In this document: piece by piece, positions 42,345 through 50,481 of the stretch
Numbering within the stretch: position 1 is the first letter of the stretch
Layout: every line of letters starts with the position of its first letter
DNA from: CAZSMC01 sp964607755
Lineage (GTDB): Bacteria; Zhuqueibacterota; Zhuqueibacteria; Residuimicrobiales; Krinioviventaceae
Direction: 5' to 3'
Length of the DNA stretch: 64,000 nt
Assembly: GCA_964607755.1 (NCBI GenBank)
Contig: CAZSMC010000014.1
Span: 1 to 64,000, forward strand
Program-made: the position numbers and the translations under genes
Notes under the pieces: model-generated
What the model was told of the DNA's origin: nothing
The model's input: only the letters and a program-made list of their open reading frames with translations
The model's database searches: none

Positions 42345-42803
42345 TCATAACATTATAGAATTACAAAAATATACGCTTTTATGCAAGTATTTTTCATTCA
42401 AGCCGTGAAACAGGAAAATGACTTCCCGCGCACGAATAGCCTGGGACGGGGTGAAAATCGTATAACGGAATTGCTGGTTTTCAATAACGTCCTTATCCCG
42501 GCATGTCAAGGATTTGAAAATGTAATCATTGGAATATTTATTTTGGGACAGATAATAATTGAACAGGGCCTTAAAGGACGGATCCCGAAAAGTAAATTCA
42601 TCTTCATGGGGTAAAAATTGTTGGCGTTTCGATTCGAATGCCTTGTTAATCGCATAACATCGCAACGGTTCAATCTCGATAACAGATTCTTCAGCCACAT
42701 AAATTGATTTTAAGTGGTGGTACAGTTCGAAATGTATAAGTGACGATTTCTTAAAACGAGGCAACAAAATATTAGGTATTCTTGTGGGACAGGGATTAGT
42801 CAC
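42345..42803 (-). pseudogene. N-terminal fragment of a DUF6051 / alpha-beta-hydrolase-like protein
   Basis: 152 residues that include FTFRDPSFKALFNYYLSQNK and the strand-turn REVIFLFHGLNEKYLHK. Similar proteins continue for more than 200 further residues (after LNEK they read into the hydrolase core). Here the sequence degenerates after YLHK and stops. The family name is from memory of the HGLNE motif and is tentative. It overlaps the start region of the MerR gene end by 8 bp. Confidence 0.5.
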
Positions 42804-43512
42804 GGGAGTCTCCTTTGCCCGAATCCGGGCGCTTTTCGTTTTGGCTTGCCAACTGAACGATTTCTTTCTTTTTCTTTTTCAGCAATTCTTCCCAGCGCTG
42901 AATGCCCTGTTTGTACTGGTCCATTTTTTCAAACAGCGCATCGATCTCTTTTTGCCAGGCAGCGATGCGGTCAGCGACTTTTTGTTTTGAATCGCTTTCC
43001 GGTGCTTTTTGCAATGCCATAAACTCGCGGAAATAATCCGAAATGGTTTTGATTTCTTCGAGAGTATAACCGAAAAGCTGCAAATCCTTTACAAGCTGAC
43101 ACAAATATACCCAGTGCCGTGAATACAGCCGGAATCCTCCTTCGCTGCGCATATCCGGTTCGATGATGCCAATATTTTCCCAGTGCTTGATGGTACGGGC
43201 ACTGACGTCGACCTGCTCAGCCAGATGCCCGACCGTGAGAAATTGATGACCGTTTTTATTTTCTTTTGCAGAAATATGTGGCAAGCCAACTTTTTTAATG
43301 ATTTTGCGGATATCCGGTGTATCGTATCCAATGTCTTGAAGTTTTTTAATGTGCAAAATTTCTTCGACCGAGGCATCTGAAAAAATCGGTTGCTTGTCGC
43401 CAGTATATCCGACAGGCTGAAACAGCTTTTGTTCCTGCCAAAGGTCAAGGTCTTTTTTTGTCACCCCGGTATTTGCAAGTACTTCTTCTAATGTATAAAT
43501 ACAATGGCTCAT
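42796..43512 (-). CDS. MerR-type regulator with two tandem winged-helix heads
   Basis: A 238-residue protein. Residues ~5-75 form one MerR-like helix-turn-helix (YTLEEVLANTGVTKKDLDLW, HIKKLQDIGYDTPDIRKII). Residues ~90-160 form a second, more canonical MerR head (LTVGHLAEQVDVSARTIKHW, RLYSRHWVYLCQLVKDLQLF), followed by a long charged helix (about 165-225). Two heads in one chain are unusual. The ligand is unknown. It is divergent from the C1 peptidase and a palindrome lies between them. Confidence 0.85.
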   Translation of the reverse strand: MSHCIYTLEEVLANTGVTKKDLDLWQEQKLFQPVGYTGDKQPIFSDASVEEILHIKKLQDIGYDTPDIRKIIKKVGLPHISAKENKNGHQFLTVGHLAEQVDVSARTIKHWENIGIIEPDMRSEGGFRLYSRHWVYLCQLVKDLQLFGYTLEEIKTISDYFREFMALQKAPESDSKQKVADRIAAWQKEIDALFEKMDQYKQGIQRWEELLKKKKKEIVQLASQNEKRPDSGKGDSRD

Positions 43513-43545
43513 TATATACCTTTACGTATATGTTGATATTAATTA

Positions 43546-43567
43546 TTATGTAAGTAAACGTACATAA
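43546..43567. promoter_or_regulatory. Candidate operator between MerR-type regulator and C1 peptidase genes
   Basis: Perfect 7-bp arms TTATGTA (43546-43552) and TACATAA (43561-43567) with an 8-bp centre lie 34 bp upstream of the regulator start and 116 bp upstream of the peptidase start. MerR regulators bind palindromes in promoter spacers. Assignment to this regulator is inferred from position only. Confidence 0.45.
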
Positions 43568-43682
43568 TATATCTTTTATTCAATAAAGAAGCAAGCTTTT
43601 TTTGTTCTGATTATTTTAAATCTTTTAAAAAATTTGTAAATTCGTTTAAATTAATCCATCACTCAACAAAAAGGAGTTTTTT

Positions 43683-44870
43683 ATGAACCGGTTCGTTCTG
43701 ACTCTACTTTTCTTGGCTCTGGCATTACCGCTTTGGGCTGGAGCTAAAAAAGATGTTTCTCACTATGAGACCCGCAAAAATTTTTACAATGAAGAAAAAG
43801 AAATTCTCACTTTTGACGTGAAATCTATCCCCCATGTTCGTGATCCTGAGGCCTATGGTCCGGTCTTTCATTTTCCGCCCATCCGGCAAGACACCACCGG
43901 TACCTGCTGGTGTTTCGCTGCCACTTCATTGCTGGAAGCTGAACTTGAGCGCCTGGGGCGCGGTGAAATCCAGTTGTCGCGAATGTTTACCGTATACTGG
44001 GAATATGTCGAAAAAGTACGCCGCTATGTGCGAACAAAAGGCGAATCACTTGTAGCTCAGGGTTCCCAACTCAATGCTGTCATCGAGCGGATGAAACAAT
44101 ATGGCACTGTTCGTGCTTCGGACTATACCGGCTTGACCGCGGGCGCCACTGTTTACGATCACAAGGAGCTTTTTGATGAATTGACGACTTTTCTCGATTA
44201 TGTTAAAGAAAACAATGTGTGGCATGAAAACCAGGTCATTGCCAATGTGCGCATGATCCTCGACCGGCACATCGGTGCGCCACCGGAAACCATCACAGTT
44301 GATGGAAAGGAAATGTCTCCGAAACAATATATGGAAGAAATCCTGCAGTTACCGCTTGAAGATTATGTGTCTTTTATTTCCTTTAAAAAAGTTCCATTCT
44401 GGACTCAGGCGGCCTACGATGTTCCGGATAATTGGTGGAAATCTGAAGATTATTATAATGTGCCATTACAGGATTTTTACGGTGCGATAAAAAGCGCCAT
44501 CAAAAATGATTATTCGGTCGCGATTGCCGGTGACGTGTCCGAGCCGGGTAAATACGGCTGGCACGATATCGCTGCTGTGCCAACGTTTGATATTCCGCCA
44601 GAATACATTGATCAGGATTCGCGTGAATTCCGGTTTGACAACTCGTCTTCGACCGATGACCATGGCGTTCATCTCATCGGCTACAAGCGCTATAAAGGTG
44701 AAGATTGGTTTCTTGTCAAAGATTCGGCAGCAAGCGCCTGGCGCGGTGATTTTGACGGTTATCACTTTTTTCACGGTGATTATCTTCGTTTGAAAATCCT
44801 GGCGTTTATGGTTCATAAAGATGCGGTAACAAGCTTGCTGGAAAAATATACTCGCATGCAACAGGAATGA
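43683..44870 (+). CDS. Secreted C1-family (papain-like) peptidase
   Basis: A 395-residue protein with a signal peptide (about 1-20). The papain-type active site reads IRQDTTGTCWCFAATSLLEA with nucleophile C75 and oxyanion Q69. The histidine is in STDDHGVHLIGYKRY (about 325). The usual active-site asparagine (KNSW) is replaced by aspartate in FLVKDSAASAW. The overall layout resembles aminopeptidase C / bleomycin hydrolase. It is likely periplasmic or extracellular, and divergently arranged with the double-headed MerR regulator. Confidence 0.87.
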   Translation: MNRFVLTLLFLALALPLWAGAKKDVSHYETRKNFYNEEKEILTFDVKSIPHVRDPEAYGPVFHFPPIRQDTTGTCWCFAATSLLEAELERLGRGEIQLSRMFTVYWEYVEKVRRYVRTKGESLVAQGSQLNAVIERMKQYGTVRASDYTGLTAGATVYDHKELFDELTTFLDYVKENNVWHENQVIANVRMILDRHIGAPPETITVDGKEMSPKQYMEEILQLPLEDYVSFISFKKVPFWTQAAYDVPDNWWKSEDYYNVPLQDFYGAIKSAIKNDYSVAIAGDVSEPGKYGWHDIAAVPTFDIPPEYIDQDSREFRFDNSSSTDDHGVHLIGYKRYKGEDWFLVKDSAASAWRGDFDGYHFFHGDYLRLKILAFMVHKDAVTSLLEKYTRMQQE

Positions 44871-45112
44871 TTTTACGCGAACTTGTACATCATTTTCAAA
44901 ATTTATTTTTCATTTTAAAATAAGGTTTGCTCGAATTTTTCAAAGAATAACATTGTTAATACAATTGAAACATGAAAATTTTGAATCGATAAAAACATGA
45001 CCACATTCTTTTTCCATAGCCAGTTTTGTTCTCATCAAAATCGTCATTGCAAAACAGAAAGATCAACAGAGGTACATAAAAATAAAGTTTCATAAATTTA
45101 CGCGAGGCTGTT

Positions 45113-45886
45113 ATGCAAGTTTATCTCTATCTTTCACTCATTCCGGAAGCACTAATAGCATCAATGCTTCCGCCACATGAGTTTGGCAGTTACCTGGCTG
45201 TTGGCACACGCAAACGCACCCGGGGTGAAGCCATCTTTTTGCAAGTCGACCGTTCATTTAAGAGCAAATACTTTCGCTTGCAGGACATTGAGGAGCGCTG
45301 TCTGCCGCATGAAAATGGAGACCCCAAGCATTCTGTTTATATTTCGATTTACCGTGTTCTGGAAAATGTGCCTTTGGATGCTCTTCAAAATTTGTATTTA
45401 ACCACCGACGATGGCAGAGTATTAGAACTTGAACAACAGTCTTTTGAACTCGAATCAGAAGGTGATCTGCATTTGTATCAGGAAGTGGCGCCGGTTAATC
45501 CGCTCATTGCCAGCAATCTTTCGCCGTACAAATTTTGTGAGTTTATTACGAATGAGGACAATCCGATTTTTGTCCCCAAAATAGCATTTTTTGATCTTTC
45601 TCTCAAAGGCCTGGCTGACGATCCGGAGAACGCCCCGTCAGAAGACCTGCCCTATCCGAACATGGATCATTTACGGGCCTGTCTCAAAAGTCTGCAGGAA
45701 AAGCCTGAGAAAAACACAAAAACTGTGATAAGATACATGCATCAGGATATTTTGTACAGAACCATTCAAAACGGTTTCTTTATCGGAGATAACAAGAAAT
45801 GCCTGTTCTATCCATTTCCCTCTGAACAAGAAATGGAGAGCAAACATCATGAATGGTGGAGATCTGCGACTATTGTTGGCTTTTAA
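45113..45886 (+). CDS. Conserved protein of unknown function
   Basis: A 257-residue soluble protein with no signal peptide or membrane helix. Distinct segments are LSLIPEALIASMLPPHEFGS, YLAVGTRKRTRGEAIFLQVD, NGDPKHSVYISIYRVLENVP and DQ-like ends near ESKHHEWWRSATIVGF. I recognise it only as an uncharacterised family, without an assigned function. A strong terminator follows. No obvious partner gene: the C1 peptidase lies 242 bp upstream. Confidence 0.75.
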   Translation: MQVYLYLSLIPEALIASMLPPHEFGSYLAVGTRKRTRGEAIFLQVDRSFKSKYFRLQDIEERCLPHENGDPKHSVYISIYRVLENVPLDALQNLYLTTDDGRVLELEQQSFELESEGDLHLYQEVAPVNPLIASNLSPYKFCEFITNEDNPIFVPKIAFFDLSLKGLADDPENAPSEDLPYPNMDHLRACLKSLQEKPEKNTKTVIRYMHQDILYRTIQNGFFIGDNKKCLFYPFPSEQEMESKHHEWWRSATIVGF

Positions 45887-45920
45887 TTTTCAAACACGTC
45901 GTTGATAACTTTTTAAACCA

Positions 45921-45957
45921 AAAAACGGCAGGTCTTCTTATGATCTGCCGTTTTTTT
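45921..45957 (+). terminator. Rho-independent terminator
   Basis: The stem formed by aaaaacggcaggtc (45921-45934) and gatctgccg (45942-45950), with G-U allowed, is followed by seven Ts. It lies 35 bp past the stop of the uncharacterised gene and faces the convergent membrane-protein gene. Confidence 0.85.
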
Positions 45958-45983
45958 CAACGTATTAAATTTTTTTGATAAAA

Positions 45984-46604
45984 TTATTTTTCTTGTTGGA
46001 CTTGCCCTTCCAATCCGACAATATCTTCATAAGCCGCTGCCACAATGGCAAAACTGAGCGGGATGGTAAAAAGTAATCCAACGATCAGGACAAGCGCCCC
46101 GACAAAATTTAAAACGATCAGAATCAAAGCCAGCAAAAAGAATTCAACCAGATGCGCACTGGTTATTTTCCGGCTTTTTTCCATTGCAGCCCAGAAATCC
46201 AGGTTTTGCTCGACAATTAAAGCCGGTGTCAACAAATAAATTGCTGTGACAATAATTCCGGGAATAATGCACAAAGCATAGCCGATGACCGAAAAAACTG
46301 TAATCAGAATATTTGACAACACAGCGGCAACAAAAAAGTTAAAGCCCTTGCCCATGTCTCCAATGTTAACAGATTGGCCGCGCATCTTGTTAAAGATAAT
46401 ATAGAAAAAACTGACACAAAGTGGGCCGATAAACAAAAATTCTCCTACAATACTGCCGCTGGTAATGACAATGACAACCAAATAAATCAAGCCGATTACA
46501 ATAAAGTTGGCCAGGTCAGATGTAAAAATCTCCCAGCCGCGGTTAAACCAGGCGCTGACGTTTGGCCGTTTGTCCGTTTTTTTAACCTGTTGTTCTTCGT
46601 TCAT
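45984..46604 (-). CDS. Polytopic membrane protein (DUF4013-like / glycerophosphodiester phosphodiesterase-membrane-domain-like)
   Basis: A 206-residue membrane protein with about six helices. It has the amphipathic N-terminal NVSAWFNRGWEIFTSDLANF, then GYALCIIPGIIVTAIYLLTP and FWAAMEKSRKITSAHLVEFF. These features fit small membrane proteins of this group with unknown function. It is followed by the toast-rack gene in reverse order (46623 onward), so the two probably form an operon with it downstream. Confidence 0.7.
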   Translation of the reverse strand: MNEEQQVKKTDKRPNVSAWFNRGWEIFTSDLANFIVIGLIYLVVIVITSGSIVGEFLFIGPLCVSFFYIIFNKMRGQSVNIGDMGKGFNFFVAAVLSNILITVFSVIGYALCIIPGIIVTAIYLLTPALIVEQNLDFWAAMEKSRKITSAHLVEFFLLALILIVLNFVGALVLIVGLLFTIPLSFAIVAAAYEDIVGLEGQVQQEK

Positions 46605-46622
46605 AAAAAAGCCTCCTTGAAT

Positions 46623-47474
46623 TTAATCCACATTAATCAAAAGTTCACCAAGACCTGTGGAAATAATAAGATAAAGTGAATTCTCGGCACTGTTATAATT
46701 TTCCGAATAATAATAGTGCCCCTCTTTTCTGAACCATGGCGGAACGTTTATTTCAGCGATAATAAAAGACTTGGAAATTCTCAGTTTTGAACCTACTCTT
46801 TCGGGTATCCGGATATTCGTTTCGCCGATATCGAGATCGATTCGCGCCATTGTTTTTTTGGGCAAATCACCGTTGAAATCAAGACTTAATTCACCTATAC
46901 CTCCATTAATGTCGCCTTCTTCAAAATTGGCATTGCCCAGATTCAGCAACTTTACTTCACCGACTTTGCAGTTGACATCAAACGTATTCATTTTAACTCG
47001 ATTCGGCATCGGGAAATCAACTGTCGTTTCTCCTGCCCAGTTTCGAAACTTGAAATCCGTAAGACGAATAGCATCAAATTCAAAATTAATTTCACCGGCT
47101 TTAATACGTGAATCCAGATTAATATTTGGATGGTATGGCAATTCAACACGGAGTTCAGGAGTGTAGCCATTCCCGGATTTATTTTTATTCCAGGGCCAAA
47201 AACCGGTGTCAATAGAAATCTTTAGGGTGCCGCGAGCTTTGTTAAACCGGACATCTCCGTTGCTTTTCTCATCATTATAACGCAACGAGACATAGCAATC
47301 ATTTCGTTTATTGTTACAAAAAACTTTTACTTTTGCGCCGTCAATATTCAGTTCAATTCGCAAATCGTCTGTACGGACTTGAAAAGTATCCTCATAATGA
47401 ACCACACCATTTTCCGCAAACAAAAAGGCAACAGAAAACAGCATTAAAAAAATGAGATAAAAAAACGATTTCAT
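46623..47474 (-). CDS. Exported protein with toast-rack / LiaF-like beta domain
   Basis: A 283-residue protein. It has a signal peptide (about 1-21, FLMLFSVAFLFAE), then repeated beta-strand segments such as LDSRIKAGEINFEFDAIRLT, FRNWAGETTVDFPMPN and MNTFDVNCKVGEVKLLNLGN. ARIDLDIGETNIRIPE and STGLGELLIN follow. The repeats match the DUF2154/toast-rack type, an adhesin-like helical rack found N-terminal to LiaF-type membrane proteins in Gram-positives. Here it is free-standing. Function unknown; it may sense envelope stress. Confidence 0.75.
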   Translation of the reverse strand: MKSFFYLIFLMLFSVAFLFAENGVVHYEDTFQVRTDDLRIELNIDGAKVKVFCNNKRNDCYVSLRYNDEKSNGDVRFNKARGTLKISIDTGFWPWNKNKSGNGYTPELRVELPYHPNINLDSRIKAGEINFEFDAIRLTDFKFRNWAGETTVDFPMPNRVKMNTFDVNCKVGEVKLLNLGNANFEEGDINGGIGELSLDFNGDLPKKTMARIDLDIGETNIRIPERVGSKLRISKSFIIAEINVPPWFRKEGHYYYSENYNSAENSLYLIISTGLGELLINVD

Positions 47475-47583
47475 GAGGGCACCCGAAATTTGTGTTATTT
47501 TTTATTTTATTTACGAGAAACTATCTTAAAAGTAACAATGAAAACGTGAAGATTGACTGAACAATCTTCCCGTTCGTTTACAA

Positions 47584-49260
47584 TTAGAATGGCCGGCAGA
47601 TTCGTAACGTCATGTAAATATCGCCGCCGCTTCGGTCAATTCGCCGGGCGATATTAAATCGGCATGTATTATCATTAGTAGCCAGACCGATTCCGGCATC
47701 TGTTTTTAATGCGCTCCAGGTCAGGTCTTTAAAAGTATCTTCCGGCCGCACGTCCGGTTCAATTTCCTGTTTTTCGACGTATTCGTACGCGTATTTTTTG
47801 TTATTTTCATTCGCAAACCAAGCTAAACCGCTATCCATGAACAGAATGATATCCAGTCCCAGAAAACCGGAATTACCAGCGCCCAATCGATACTCCAGAT
47901 TTCCAAGCACCATCCGGTCACCCGTCATTTCCTTGAAATCAAAGCCGCGCAATGTGGAAATGCCGCCGAGATCGAACAGGTACATCGGCGGCAACAAACC
48001 AGTCGACGTGCCACCCCTGAGTCGCAGGGCAATGTTCTCATCCCAGCTCAAAGGTTGATACCGGCGAAAGTCTAAAATATACCGGCGAAATCCATCGAGA
48101 TTATTCATGTCTTTATCGGCGTGTTCGGCAAAAGCCTGGATGTACCAACCGCGAGTCGGATGGGCATCATCATTTCGCGTATCGATTGTTAGATTAGCGG
48201 TTATGCTTTTGATATTCAACGCTGCTTTGTCACCGTACTCTGCATACAACTTGTACGGCAGCGCATTCGGATTTTGGCGAAACGACTTGTCGCCGCCAAA
48301 CAGTGCCCAGTTTGTCACTTTTTTCAAGTCTGAAAATTCGTCGTCCTGGTAAGCAACTTTAAGATTTGCTGTACGTCCGAAATACTGGCGTACATAAAAA
48401 CTGTAACCTTCGCGTTTGTAGTAATCGCGGAAATCTTTTTTAAAAAGTCCGGCAGCCAGGGCATTTTCGTGATCGCCAATAATCCAGTCATCCTGGGTAT
48501 CGGTGAGATTGTACAGCTCGGCACCAATACCGAACATTAACTCGGACATTGTCCAGCGTTCCAAACCGACTTTGTACTGCCACTGCTTACGTCCGAACGA
48601 ATAACCCGCTTTACCGAGCAAGGCAAAATTGTGCCGGTTTTTGTGCCACCATCCGGCTTGCGGAAATTTTAGACCAATGGTAAAACCGTCCACCCGGTTG
48701 TAATCTGCATAGACAACTTCATCGTCATCGTTTGGCCAGTCATGGCGCGGGTGTGATTTTACCGGCTTTTCAACGCGCGGGTCTCTTTTTTCTATCGAGA
48801 CACCGTCATTCTCGTAATCGTCGTCGATCGGCACATCAGTAACAACGATGTCACCGCGGATAATGGCTCCACCTTCTGTCCAGACTTTGCCGTTGACGCT
48901 AATCACGTCACCTTCCACATAAGCGTTCTCTGCCACATCCACATCGCCGAAAATTGCCATTACATCGCCGTCAACCTGGCCTCTCAAATCCAGCGTGCCT
49001 TTGACCACGAGAACATCGCCGTTAACGCGTTCATCCTCTTCGATTTCCGCATTGCCTTTGAAGCTGAGCACTTTGTTATTTCGGTCAAGATATTTTCGTT
49101 CCATGCGTTCAGCTATGTCCCGCTCACGTGGAGAAAGATCCTCGAACACATCGTTGGTGCGCGCGTAGCCCACATTGATTAAAAACAGGGTAAAAAGAAT
49201 AATCAGTGCGGTTGTTAACCACAACATAAATAACATTCGTTTTGTTTTTATTGCACTCAT
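47584..49260 (-). CDS. Bactofilin-type domain fused to a BamA-like outer-membrane barrel
   Basis: A 558-residue protein from MSAIKTKRML, preceded by GAGGG. It has a signal anchor (about 10-35), then an acidic spacer. A bactofilin/polymer-forming beta-helix follows (about 60-140), with repeats such as VNGDVLVVKGTLDLRGQVDG and AYVEGDVISVNGKVWTEGG. A BamA/TamA-like barrel starts near 170, with GWYIQAFAEHADKD, GGTSTGLLPPMYLFDLGGIS, TLRGFDFKEMTGDRM and terminal MTLRICRPF. The domain combination is uncommon. A possible role is outer-membrane anchoring or protein insertion. Confidence 0.82.
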   Translation of the reverse strand: MSAIKTKRMLFMLWLTTALIILFTLFLINVGYARTNDVFEDLSPRERDIAERMERKYLDRNNKVLSFKGNAEIEEDERVNGDVLVVKGTLDLRGQVDGDVMAIFGDVDVAENAYVEGDVISVNGKVWTEGGAIIRGDIVVTDVPIDDDYENDGVSIEKRDPRVEKPVKSHPRHDWPNDDDEVVYADYNRVDGFTIGLKFPQAGWWHKNRHNFALLGKAGYSFGRKQWQYKVGLERWTMSELMFGIGAELYNLTDTQDDWIIGDHENALAAGLFKKDFRDYYKREGYSFYVRQYFGRTANLKVAYQDDEFSDLKKVTNWALFGGDKSFRQNPNALPYKLYAEYGDKAALNIKSITANLTIDTRNDDAHPTRGWYIQAFAEHADKDMNNLDGFRRYILDFRRYQPLSWDENIALRLRGGTSTGLLPPMYLFDLGGISTLRGFDFKEMTGDRMVLGNLEYRLGAGNSGFLGLDIILFMDSGLAWFANENNKKYAYEYVEKQEIEPDVRPEDTFKDLTWSALKTDAGIGLATNDNTCRFNIARRIDRSGGDIYMTLRICRPF

Positions 49261-49474
49261 GATGACCCTCTCACTTTGTTCTACTGTTTTCACTCCTTGT
49301 TACGCAAGGCTTGTGCCAATAAAGTGAGATTAAAATCTGTATTTCATGTTTGATCTTAACAATTATTTTTTATCTATTTATAACAAATTCTAAATTGCGC
49401 AGTTTTTTAATTTTTTTATTCAATTCGCGACTGTAGGATATTTACACAGTAAAAAACACTCACCTGTGTAAAAT

Positions 49475-50446
49475 TTACACATGGGCAGTTCGCAAAACAT
49501 GCACAAGTTTTTTCATATCCTCTGGCAATTCTGATTCGAAACGCATCTCTTCACCAGTGACCGGATGAACAAATGCCAGAGACATGGCATGTAACATTTG
49601 GCGTTTGAATTTTTTGAATTGACGATTGAAAAAACGAACCCGGTCCGGGGTCATTCCAGAAAGTTGTTTACCCCGGCCGCCATACGTTGTATCCGAAAAA
49701 ACAGGATGGCCCAGCGATGCCATGTGAACACGAATTTGATGCGTGCGACCAGTTTGCAAATAAAGCCGGAGCAAACTCGTTAACGCAAGTGCTTCAATGA
49801 CCTCATAAAATGTGATAGCATGCTTTCCATCCGGATCGATGCGCATTTTTGTGCGATCTTTTCGATGCCGCCCAAGTGCGGCTTCAACTTTGCCGGTTTT
49901 TTCCTCAAAATGCCCCCACACAATTGCCCGGTATTCACGCTCCATTTTTCGCGCTGAAAGCTGTTTGGCTAAACCGACATGAGTGACATCATCCTTGGCT
50001 ACCACAAGAAGCCCTGAGGTGTCTTTATCCAGCCGGTGGACGAGTCCTGGCCGCTTTGTGCCACCAACATCGGACAAGCTATTGCAATGAGCTAGCAGTG
50101 CATTGACCAGAGTCCCGGTATTATTCCCATAAGCCGGATGCACCACCATCCCCGGCGGTTTGTTAACCACGAGCAAATGCTCGTCTTCAAAAAGGATGTC
50201 CAGCGGAATATCTTCCGGCTGTAGCTCCGGAGGTTCCGGCGGCGGGAAATGCACAACCACTTTATCTCCCGAACGCAACTGATATCCGGCTTTGGTGGTT
50301 TCGTTATTAACAGAGACATGCCCGGTGTCAATTAAACGCTTGATTTTTGCCCGCGTTACAGAGGTGAGTTTCGCTGCAATGAACTTGTCCAGGCGTTCTT
50401 TACAAACATCCTCTGGCACGATAAATGTCATGGTTTCTTCAGGCAT
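49475..50446 (-). CDS. rluD: RluD/RluA-family 23S rRNA pseudouridine synthase
   Basis: A 323-residue protein with an N-terminal S4 RNA-binding domain (about 15-65: RLDKFIAAKLTSVTRAKIKR). The catalytic domain has PPGMVVHPAYGNNTGTLVNA and GLVHRLDKDTSGLLVVAKDD with the catalytic Asp. Further downstream come LYLQTGRTHQIRVHMASLGH and ARQMLHAMSLAFVHPVTGEE-like regions. It isomerises uridines in 23S rRNA. The exact target (RluC/RluD) cannot be distinguished. Confidence 0.92.
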   Translation of the reverse strand: MPEETMTFIVPEDVCKERLDKFIAAKLTSVTRAKIKRLIDTGHVSVNNETTKAGYQLRSGDKVVVHFPPPEPPELQPEDIPLDILFEDEHLLVVNKPPGMVVHPAYGNNTGTLVNALLAHCNSLSDVGGTKRPGLVHRLDKDTSGLLVVAKDDVTHVGLAKQLSARKMEREYRAIVWGHFEEKTGKVEAALGRHRKDRTKMRIDPDGKHAITFYEVIEALALTSLLRLYLQTGRTHQIRVHMASLGHPVFSDTTYGGRGKQLSGMTPDRVRFFNRQFKKFKRQMLHAMSLAFVHPVTGEEMRFESELPEDMKKLVHVLRTAHV

Positions 50447-50481
50447 AAAAACAGGACTTTTCGCTATTAGACGCCAGACTA

